A stretch of 64,000 bases of DNA, from positions 26,124-90,123 of the forward strand of contig JBFWUW010000023.1 of assembly GCA_050247075.1 (NCBI GenBank), read 5' to 3'. Below are positions 24,408 to 31,481 of this stretch, piece by piece. The notes beneath the pieces were generated by a model. It saw nothing but the letters and a program-made list of their open reading frames with translations. It did not search any database and was not told the DNA's origin. The DNA comes from JBFWUW01 sp050247075 (lineage in GTDB: Bacteria; Planctomycetota; Planctomycetia; Pirellulales; JBFWUW01). Position numbers and translations under genes: made by a program. How positions within the stretch are numbered: position 1 is the stretch's first letter; each line of letters begins with the position of its first letter.

Positions 24408-24700
24408 GTGGAACAAGAAACATCCTCCAGCCCCATGCGGGGTAGTAACTGGCGATTCCATTCCATAGCTGCAACAATTTGAAATATCCCGTTATGGCCG
24501 CGGGCCCTTCAACCTGGTGTCGTGCGAACGCGCCCGCCGCATAGCGCGGGTGTCTGCGGTCGTCCCTTATCTTCAAAAGTCTGGCGTTGCTTTCCGCTGC
24601 TTGACTGCCGGGGCAAGCTGCGTCAACATCCACACGGCACACTTGCCGGGCTGGCAAGGCGGCATGATGATCGGCTGACGAATCTTGTAAGGACTTTGCA

Positions 24701-26191
24701 ATGGCGGAACGTGCTTATCTGGCGGTCGATCTGGGAGCATCCAGCGGCCGGGTGGTGGCCGGCCTGTTCGATGGCCGGCGGTTGCGGTTGGAGGAAGTCT
24801 ACCGCTTTGAGAACGGCGGGGTGGCCGTCGGTCTCCGCTTGTATTGGGATCTGCTGAACCAGTGGAACCACGTCCAACGCGGGCTACGAGCGGGAGCCAG
24901 CGCCCACGGCGAACGTATCCGCAGCGTCGGCGTCGATACCTGGGGTGTCGATTTCGGACTGTTGGGGCCCGGCGATGAACTTCTGGCCAACCCCCGGCAC
25001 TACCGCGACCATCACACCGATGGCATCTTGGAACAAGCACTGCAACACGTCCCCCGCGAGGAAATTTTTGCCGCCAGCGGATTGCAGTTCATGCAGTTCA
25101 ACACGCTCTACCAGTTGTGGGCCATGCGCCGCGGCCAGTCGCCTCTGCTCGATCTGGCGGAGTCGTTCTTGATGGTCCCCGACCTGTTCCACTGGCTGTT
25201 GACGGGTGTCAAAGCGAACGAATTCACCAACGCCACCACCACGCAATTCCTCGACCCCACGCGGCATTGTTGGAGCAAACCGTTGCTGGAGCGGTTTCAA
25301 TTGCCCACCAGGTTTCTGGGCGACATCATCGAGCCGGGTACCAAACTGGGGCCACTGCTGCCGCAGGTCGCCAACGAAACCAATCTGGCGGGCGTGCAAT
25401 GCGTGGTGCCGGGAACGCACGACACGGCCAGCGCCGTCATGGCGGTCCCCGCCGCCAGCAAGCCGGGCGAGCGGCCCGACTGGTGCTACATCAGTTCGGG
25501 GACGTGGTCGCTGATGGGAGTGGAAAGCCCCACGCCCATTATCAACAGCCTCTGCCGCCAACTGAACTTCACAAACGAAGGGGGCGTGGGCCAGACGATC
25601 CGCGTCCTCAAGAACATCACCGGCATGTGGCTGCTGCAAGAGTGCCGCCGCGTGTGGGCCGCGGCCGGGCAAGAGTACACCTGGGACTACCTGAACCGCA
25701 TGTCCGACGAAGCGCCTCCGCTGGCGGCGCTGATCAATCCGGACGACACCAGCTTCATGGCCCCGGCCGACATGCCCACCGCTGTCCGCGAGTATTGCGC
25801 CCGCACATCGCAGCCCGTGCCCGAGGAAGAAGGAGCCGTGATCCGCGTCTGCCTGGAAAGCCTGGCGCTGAAGTACCGCATGGTTCTCGGCTGGTTGGAG
25901 CAACTGATCGACGGGCCGATTGGCACGATTCACATTGTTGGCGGTGGTGCCCAGAACCGCCGCCTGTGCCAGGCCGCCGCGGACGCTTGCAACCGCCGCG
26001 TCGTGGCGGGGCCGGTTGAAGCCACGGCGATCGGCAACGTCATGGTGCAAGCTATCGCCGATGGGGCGATTGGTTCCATCGCCCAAGCCCGCGAGATCGT
26101 CCGCGATAGTTTTTCGGTAGAGACCTACACACCGCGCAACACCGCGGCTTGGGATGACGCCTGGGCGCGGTTTGTTCCACTGTGCGCTTGA
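24701..26191 (+). CDS. rhaB: Rhamnulokinase
   Basis: This is a 496-residue FGGY-family sugar kinase. The N-terminal phosphate-binding strand is YLAVDLGASSGRVV, and the sugar-contact region GVDTWGVDFGLL has the catalytic Asp pattern. The hinge region is GTHDTASAVMAVP, then YISSGTWSLMGVE, and the adenosine motif is IVGGGAQNRRLCQAAADA. It matches RhaB rather than xylulokinase in the WGVDFGLL and SSGTWSL segments. It phosphorylates L-rhamnulose at O1 in the cytoplasm. TAAGGACTTTGCA precedes ATG 24701, a good ribosome-binding site. No rhamnose isomerase or aldolase is next to it, so other steps must be encoded elsewhere. A MITE-like element begins one base after the stop. Confidence 0.95.
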   Translation: MAERAYLAVDLGASSGRVVAGLFDGRRLRLEEVYRFENGGVAVGLRLYWDLLNQWNHVQRGLRAGASAHGERIRSVGVDTWGVDFGLLGPGDELLANPRHYRDHHTDGILEQALQHVPREEIFAASGLQFMQFNTLYQLWAMRRGQSPLLDLAESFLMVPDLFHWLLTGVKANEFTNATTTQFLDPTRHCWSKPLLERFQLPTRFLGDIIEPGTKLGPLLPQVANETNLAGVQCVVPGTHDTASAVMAVPAASKPGERPDWCYISSGTWSLMGVESPTPIINSLCRQLNFTNEGGVGQTIRVLKNITGMWLLQECRRVWAAAGQEYTWDYLNRMSDEAPPLAALINPDDTSFMAPADMPTAVREYCARTSQPVPEEEGAVIRVCLESLALKYRMVLGWLEQLIDGPIGTIHIVGGGAQNRRLCQAAADACNRRVVAGPVEATAIGNVMVQAIADGAIGSIAQAREIVRDSFSVETYTPRNTAAWDDAWARFVPLCA

Positions 26192-26192
26192 T

Positions 26193-26350
26193 AAGGATTC
26201 GGTACGAAATAACTTCCCCGTTTGGCTCCCTCTCCCGGTATTCCGGGAGAGGGTTGGGGAGAGGGAGATGTGGCGAAATAGACGCCATCCGCCGGCCCTC
26301 TCCCAACGGGAGAGGGAATTCGCATGAGGAAGTTATTTGGTATCGATCCT
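26193..26350 (+). mobile_element. MITE-like element with AAGGATTCGGTACGAAA terminal repeats (copy 1)
   Basis: This is a non-coding element of about 158 bases. The left end is AAGGATTCGGTACGAAA then TAACTTCC. The right end is GGAAGTTATTTGG then TATCGATCCT, an inverted match. Internally it holds CCCTCTCCCGG and CCGGGAGAGGG hairpin arms. The reverse complement of 55160-55332 aligns along its whole length. It carries no ORF, so it would depend on a transposase elsewhere. Confidence 0.8.
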
Positions 26351-26378
26351 AAGGATGGTTACTTCGACAGCAGGAATG

Positions 26379-28679
26379 CTACCAACGCCCCACCACCAGA
26401 TGCAGGCTCTCTTCCTCCCGATAGTGTGGCAGGCCGGCGGCGGCTTCTGGCGAGTGGGCCACCAATGCCAGGTACATGCGGGGACCAATCTGTTTGAACT
26501 TTTGAGTTGTTGCGGGTGCATCGCCCGCGGATGCCTTGGGCAGCCGGGCACTGGGTGGTTCGGCCATGATGGACTCGCCCAGCAGGATCTCCAACCGGCC
26601 CGATAGCAAACGCACCTCGCTGGGATTGGCGTAGTAGCCATAGCGGTAGCGGCGGCCGCGGCGCGACGAAACCAGTTCATCCGCCCTGACTTCGGGCGGC
26701 AAGGAGGTGCGGGCGTTATCGGCGACCGCTTGGTGAAACGCGGCGGCCTCGTCTTCCATGTTAGCCGGGACAAGTTGGGCCGTGGCGTTGGCCGCCAGGT
26801 CGCGGGCCGTCCAAGGTGTTCCGTCGGGCGCAATCACCAGCAGTCGGCTAACGGGCGTTTGCAGTTGATTGGTGACATTCCAACCGGACGGCGTAGTGTT
26901 GGCCGGTTCGATCAGCAGTTTGGCGGGCGTCGCCCGGGCCCGCACGGTCATGAATTGCGTTTGATTGCGGGCTGGCAGCCAACCGCTGCGCAATTGCTGG
27001 CCTTGGTCCGTCCAGTCCACGGCGCGACGCAGGCCAGAGTTGTAGTTGTAAAATTGCGAAACATCCTCATACGGAGAAATCAGCATATCATCGGGAAATT
27101 GCAACCCGCCCGAAGGAGACAACGCCGCGTAGTAGCAGCTTCGCGACCAGCAGACGGCTTCGCCTTGGGGTTGGTCGATCTCCGTATAGGTACGAAACCG
27201 CGTTCGCACGCTCAACCCATCGGCAATCAGCCCATAGGCAAACAAGGCACCCGTGACAAACAACGCGCAGACGGGAACGCTGACCAACAACAGATGCAGT
27301 TTGCCCCGCCGCCGCAGCCACCAGTAATTGACCGGACCAATAAAAATGACAAACAACGTAATCAGCACGGCAAACGTACCGACCGGGGCCAGCCCCACGC
27401 CCGAGATAAACCAGGTCCAAAAGTCGGGATTGTCACTGTGCAACGAAAAGCCGTTCCGCCGCGCCCACAAGTACCGGCCTGGCCCAACATGGTTGAAGAC
27501 CCAACCCCATCTGGCCGAGTCCGACGGAAAAACTTGCTCCTCCGACAAGGCCACAACCAGTCCGATGGCTTTCCGCCGAGAAACAAAATGCGCCGGCGGC
27601 GGTTCGTCTGGCGCTGCCGCGGGTTGCGGCGCTGCCGGTTCGACCGTCTGCCCAAAGGCGGTAGCCTGTTGCACTTGCAGATTCATGGTCTGGTCCACCC
27701 CCAGCAGCAGACTCATTCTTTGTGATGGCTCGGGCAGGGTCCAACCGCGTGGGCCGGAACCTACGGCATTGTCTGGCGAAGGAAGCTCTGGCAACGCCAG
27801 CAGTTTTTCCAGTCGGGCCAGTCCTTGCCAATCACTCCCCATGCCATAGACCCACAAGTTGCCGCCGGCCGCCGTCCAACGGGAAATAGCGGTCCACGAT
27901 TCCTTGCGCGAAGCAGCCAGCGACTCGGCCTGAGCCAGCGACAGCACGATAACGTCGATGCCGCTGTAGTCGATCCAGCGGCGCGGCAATTGGCCCTCGG
28001 CCAGTGTCAGCGCGGCGGGGTAAGCTGTCCCTGCCGGCGCAACCGCCGTGTTGCCAGGCGCTGGTAGGGCCGACCAATTGCGGTTGGTCATCGCGGCGGG
28101 AAAGAGCTGGAACCAACTCGATGAATCGAAAGGCGCATCTCCTACGATCAACACGGCGGGCGATGCTTCTTCCCAACCTTGATAGCCCAACGACCAGCCC
28201 GCTCCCGTCCCCTTCTTAATCGATAGCGCCCGGCGATAGCGGCCATCCTCATAGACATCGCACTCGAAACCGCCGACTTGAAATTGTTCCGGCACGGCAA
28301 TGGTGGCCTGGACCTGGTCGACACCCGCCGGAAGGTCGACGTACTGTTTGACTTCCATCACGCCCGATTCCGTGTGCAGCGAAAAACACCGCAACTCGAA
28401 CAAAAATGTACGATTGGCTACGGCGGGCACCAGCGATTTCACTTCCACCCGCACCGGCCGGTAGCCATGTCCGCCTGGCCAGCGGGTATCAATGGTCACG
28501 ACTAACCCGTTGGGGACGTCGGCATTGGAGACAGATGTGCCGGTTACAAGCTGCGCGCTTGATCTGGCGGCAGGCATCAAGAATGCCATGCAGAGTCCTA
28601 CCCACAGCACGGCCCGCCGCGTGCAATGGCCAGATGAAGCTGAGCCAGCCAACAATCTACGGAGTGTGAAAGTTGTCAT
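26379..28679 (-). CDS. Large exported membrane protein of unknown function
   Basis: This is a 766-residue protein. A signal or anchor region (AVLWVGLCMAFLMPAARSSAQ) is followed by an extracytoplasmic part of beta strands and a Rossmann-like segment (IDVIVLSLAQAESLA then GGNLWVYGMGSDWQGLARLEKLL), as in GATase-like or DUF4159-related planctomycete proteins. Two transmembrane helices lie in the middle (VGTFAVLITLFVIFIGPVNYW and LLLVSVPVCALFVTGALFAYG). The C-terminal half is beta-rich. ATG 28679 is used instead of a longer open frame that would overlap the upstream gene. It starts 11 bases after the stop of the 28690-29511 gene, so they form an operon. The pattern is seen in planctomycete operons with MoxR/von Willebrand genes, but none are here. 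Confidence 0.72.
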   Translation of the reverse strand: MTTFTLRRLLAGSASSGHCTRRAVLWVGLCMAFLMPAARSSAQLVTGTSVSNADVPNGLVVTIDTRWPGGHGYRPVRVEVKSLVPAVANRTFLFELRCFSLHTESGVMEVKQYVDLPAGVDQVQATIAVPEQFQVGGFECDVYEDGRYRRALSIKKGTGAGWSLGYQGWEEASPAVLIVGDAPFDSSSWFQLFPAAMTNRNWSALPAPGNTAVAPAGTAYPAALTLAEGQLPRRWIDYSGIDVIVLSLAQAESLAASRKESWTAISRWTAAGGNLWVYGMGSDWQGLARLEKLLALPELPSPDNAVGSGPRGWTLPEPSQRMSLLLGVDQTMNLQVQQATAFGQTVEPAAPQPAAAPDEPPPAHFVSRRKAIGLVVALSEEQVFPSDSARWGWVFNHVGPGRYLWARRNGFSLHSDNPDFWTWFISGVGLAPVGTFAVLITLFVIFIGPVNYWWLRRRGKLHLLLVSVPVCALFVTGALFAYGLIADGLSVRTRFRTYTEIDQPQGEAVCWSRSCYYAALSPSGGLQFPDDMLISPYEDVSQFYNYNSGLRRAVDWTDQGQQLRSGWLPARNQTQFMTVRARATPAKLLIEPANTTPSGWNVTNQLQTPVSRLLVIAPDGTPWTARDLAANATAQLVPANMEDEAAAFHQAVADNARTSLPPEVRADELVSSRRGRRYRYGYYANPSEVRLLSGRLEILLGESIMAEPPSARLPKASAGDAPATTQKFKQIGPRMYLALVAHSPEAAAGLPHYREEESLHLVVGRW

Positions 28680-28689
28680 GGGCGACAGC

Positions 28690-29511
28690 TCATGCGGATT
28701 GGGGGGCAGGTGGAAGCGGACTGGATGGTGGCGGCGAAGAACCATTTCCTTTGCCAAACGGAGAGGGGGGCTGCCAGATAAGCGACGCCACCCAAGCGAT
28801 AAAGAATGCGCCTGCATGGACCAGCAAAGCCGCCACCACGGCGATCATTGCCAGGGATAGGCCAATAGCCCAATGCCGCCCCGCCACGGCATTTCCCACC
28901 ACCAGGCACAACAGGCTGCTGACCGCCATCCAAATCATCAGCCGCCGCAAGGTGAATTGTGGAATCCAGCGGAGGTCGTCCGCATGGGGCGCGGCCTCGG
29001 TTGAAGCAAAATGTTCCGCAACCGCTGGCCCGCGCAGCCGAAAGAGTACTAGCAACGGATAGACTGCCATCAACATCACCGCGGCAATACCCGAGGCGAT
29101 CACCAGAGCCGTAGCCGCTTCGCTCGCCATGCGCCAGGGACCGATCGCCAGCCATTGCCAGTAGGCACTGTACAGCAACGTGAAATGCAGAAACCCATAG
29201 GCCGCGGCCACCGCCAATCCGTAAGCCGCATGGCCGCGGGTTACCGCCAGGCTCCAAGCCCGCGCCCGCAGCAACCCCACGCCTGAAAGCGTCTGTGCGA
29301 TCGAAGCCAAAAGCAGCCATAACACTCCGCCAATCACGACCGTCCAGTAGCGGGCCTCGTCGGCGGTTCCCAGCCAATGCCAATTGCCTTGCAGACCCAC
29401 GACAACACCGGACACGGTCGCAACAAGCGCAAGGATCAGCCCCGCCACGCCCAACAGCGCGTTCAAAGACCCCACGATCCGCACGACCGGCGGCGGCAAC
29501 AGCATGGGCAT
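28690..29511 (-). CDS. Polytopic membrane protein, planctomycete-type
   Basis: This is a 273-residue protein with about six to seven hydrophobic helices (IVGSLNALLGVAGLILALVAT; YWTVVIGGVLWLLLASIAQT; and others). It carries the SLNALLGxxGL and FTLRRLMIWMAVSSLLCLVVG segments, the latter a planctomycete anchor motif. A Pro/Ser tail ends it. The translation start is ATG 29511, with ATG 29505 an equal alternative. It is the first gene of a two-gene operon. No transport motif is recognised. Confidence 0.7.
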   Translation of the reverse strand: MPMLLPPPVVRIVGSLNALLGVAGLILALVATVSGVVVGLQGNWHWLGTADEARYWTVVIGGVLWLLLASIAQTLSGVGLLRARAWSLAVTRGHAAYGLAVAAAYGFLHFTLLYSAYWQWLAIGPWRMASEAATALVIASGIAAVMLMAVYPLLVLFRLRGPAVAEHFASTEAAPHADDLRWIPQFTLRRLMIWMAVSSLLCLVVGNAVAGRHWAIGLSLAMIAVVAALLVHAGAFFIAWVASLIWQPPSPFGKGNGSSPPPSSPLPPAPQSA

Positions 29512-30052
29512 CAACTCCGCGAATAAAGGCCACAACCCGCGCCGCTTATTCTGGCAGATACGTGCCGCCGATGCCAGCACGCAGCCGCACGGCTCCTGCT
29601 GAGCTGGCTCGAGGCGCGCGAGACATTTCATCCAGTGTGCGGGTGTACGGCATGGGGCATCGAGATCACTGCAAACGACAAAGCAGGAGCCAAGTCGCTA
29701 CGTTGCAATGCCAGTCATGCCGACATTGCCGCCATCGCAGCCATTGCCATGTGCCAATCAGGCGGCGAGTTGCCTGTTCTGAATTGGCGAGAAATACCGC
29801 GTCGTGCGATCTTGCCGGTCAAACGGTCGGCGAAAAACGCTTGTGCCGGCGGTGACGGCGGACTTTAGGTGCGCTGCGGCGGATTTTCATGGTCCCGCCG
29901 GAGTCCAACGCTGGATTGCGACGATACAGAATATAGCCGCCCGCCCCATGCCCGCATGGAGGCCTGGCGGAACAAACCGTTCATCGCTTTGCCCGCAACG
30001 AAGAAGCAAGCCTCGTCAGGCGGGCCGCGCGCATTCCAGGGAAAGGGAACCA
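29512..30052. other. Divergent intergenic region
   Basis: About 540 bases lie between divergent genes. Open frames continue through it on both strands without a family match, a normal effect of high GC content. I see no hairpin terminator, repeat or RNA gene. GGGAAAGGGAACC just before 30053 is the ribosome-binding region for the next gene. Confidence 0.45.
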
Positions 30053-30601
30053 ATGCGACTCTTCAAACTGTCATTGCTGTCAATGCTGCTGGTGTTGGGA
30101 GTGGCTGGTTCCAGCCAGGCCGGCTGGTGGGAAAAAGTCTGGAATCGCACCAAGACTGACTTTCATCGCAACAACCAGTGGCCCAATACGTTTGTCTATG
30201 CCGACCGCGAAGCTGCCAACGCGCCGTTTGCCATCATGACGCAAAAAGGGTGGCGGGCACAAAACACGCTGGGCAGCTATTACTTTGAAGTCGGTACCTC
30301 CGACCTGAACGAAGCGGGCCGGTTGCGCGTCGATTGGATCATGACCCAGGCACCGCCGCAGTTTCGGATGGTGTTTGTGGAACGTGCCCAGACCAAGGAC
30401 TTGACTGAGGCCCGCATGGCCGCCATCCGCAACTACAGCGCTACCTCGCCCGACGGTGGTGAACTAGCCGTCCACGAAACGGGCATCCCCTCGCGGAGTT
30501 GGCCCGCCGAGGACATCTACCGCACCTATACACAGTTCCAAGATTCGCGGCCCGCGCCCGTTCTGCCAGCTTCAACGGGCGACACTGGCGGCGGCCAATA
30601 G
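30053..30601 (+). CDS. Small exported hypothetical protein
   Basis: This is a 182-residue protein with a clear signal peptide: a basic start then LSLLSMLLVLGVAGSSQAGWW, with cleavage probably after SQA. The mature part opens with WWEKVWNRTKTDFHRNNQWPNTFVYADREA and has no recognised domain. Planctomycetes have many small exported proteins of this type. The chosen ATG is preceded by GAAAGGGAA. It is followed by the convergent cold-shock gene. It probably resides in the periplasm; its role is unknown. Confidence 0.78.
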   Translation: MRLFKLSLLSMLLVLGVAGSSQAGWWEKVWNRTKTDFHRNNQWPNTFVYADREAANAPFAIMTQKGWRAQNTLGSYYFEVGTSDLNEAGRLRVDWIMTQAPPQFRMVFVERAQTKDLTEARMAAIRNYSATSPDGGELAVHETGIPSRSWPAEDIYRTYTQFQDSRPAPVLPASTGDTGGGQ

Positions 30602-30670
30602 CCATCAATGGCCGCCGGCACATAAAGTGTTGCGCGGCCATTTTGAAAGAGAGCGGCCTGGCCGCTTGCC

Positions 30671-30713
30671 AAAACGAAACGGCCGCGTCCGAGCAGAAAT
30701 GCCGGCGCGGCCG
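30671..30713 (-). terminator. Rho-independent terminator of the cold-shock gene
   Basis: On the minus strand, the arm CGGCCGCG (30713-30706) pairs with CGCGGCCG (30687-30680), and a T-rich tract TTTCGTTTT follows. It lies about 27 bases after the cold-shock stop. Confidence 0.7.
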
Positions 30714-30739
30714 ATCGTGTCTGGCAAGAAAGCAAATGG

Positions 30740-30955
30740 CTAGTTGGGCGTGACCGAGGCGGCCCGAGGCCCCTTGCCCCCTTTGCTTTTGCCGGCATCT
30801 TCCTCCAGCGTGTAATCGACTGATTGGCCTTCTTGCAGGTCGTCGAACCCGCGATCGGCCACCACCGAGTGGTGGAAAAACACATCCCCGCGTTCTCCCG
30901 CGATAAATCCGAATCCTTTCTCGGCAACCAGTTTCTTGATTGTACCCGTCGGCAT
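30740..30955 (-). CDS. Cold-shock protein (CspA family)
   Basis: This is a 71-residue nucleic-acid-binding protein. It has the RNP1 motif KGFGFIAGE and RNP2-like DVFFHHSVV, in the normal order for a cold-shock domain (MPTGTIKKLVAEKGFGFI...). Length is the family norm, with a short Lys/Gly tail GKSKGGKGPRAASVTPN. It acts as an RNA chaperone in the cytoplasm. GGGAGG about 9 bases before the ATG is the ribosome-binding site, and a rho-independent terminator follows. The 525-base gap upstream would allow a long regulated leader, as in other cold-shock genes, but none can be proven. Confidence 0.95.
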   Translation of the reverse strand: MPTGTIKKLVAEKGFGFIAGERGDVFFHHSVVADRGFDDLQEGQSVDYTLEEDAGKSKGGKGPRAASVTPN

Positions 30956-31481
30956 GTCCCCACACCTCCCATACAAAACCAGAGATCGCACAACACCGCG
31001 CGACGCCTGACGGCCCACGTTGGGTAGCAGAACGATTCGGGCGGAACGGGCCCAGGATGAGAGGAGCGGACGCTTGATGCACCGTGAAGTGAGGAAGCCC
31101 GATGCAGGTCTCGGCCCGTTCGCACGCCACATGGCAGGGGAGCATGCAACACAACAGCGTCAACGTACAACTTCTTCCGCCCTCATCCTGGGGCAACAAG
31201 ACAAAATGCTACCGCGCTGAACGGCCGGATCAATAGAGAATGCCAAAAAAGAGGGGGAAGGAGGCAATGCCGAGTGGGGAGTGCAGAATGTCGAGTGAGG
31301 GGATGCTTGCCAGTGCTCAAACGGTGGGTGCGTAGATCCCTGGCGAAGCAAATGGCCCGCCGAAGTCGGCACTCCAACCGTCCTGGATGGAATGCCGATT
31401 GCAGCCAGCACGGCGGGAGCCGCGCGGCTACGCTGGAAACCAAGCACTCTCCCTTTTACCCTTCATCCTTTCGCCTTTCTC
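30956..31481. other. Upstream region of the cold-shock gene; low-complexity strip
   Basis: About 525 bases. It must hold the cold-shock promoter. Around 31268-31305 the plus strand reads GCCGAGTGGGGAGTGC then AGAATGTCGAGTGAGG. Related words occur in the trpB-trpA gap at 53066-53096. There is no gene-like ORF with a family match. Confidence 0.45.

Larger units (their letters stand above)
23367..24440 (+). repeat. Dispersed ~1.1-kb non-coding repeat, copy 1
   Basis: This block and 59843-61060 are diverged direct copies. Both open with GACACCCATAACTTG, pass through GCTGAAATGCATG and a stretch about 75-80% identical, then an AT-rich island and promoter-like signal. Next is a GC-rich core containing GAACAGCATGGCCGTGGC, and finally an array of palindromes. 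Coding was tested by eye: substitutions between the copies are spread over all three codon positions in the main plus-strand frame, which argues against a conserved protein. One minus-strand frame (62 and 72 residues, starting MYQID) stays open in both copies. Together with the upstream strip (23284-23366) this fills the 1.4 kb between the LRR gene and rhaB. Confidence 0.8.

Noticed and set aside
24884..26086. Minus-strand ORF of 400 codons
   Set aside because: It is antisense to rhaB, which matches the FGGY family along its whole length.
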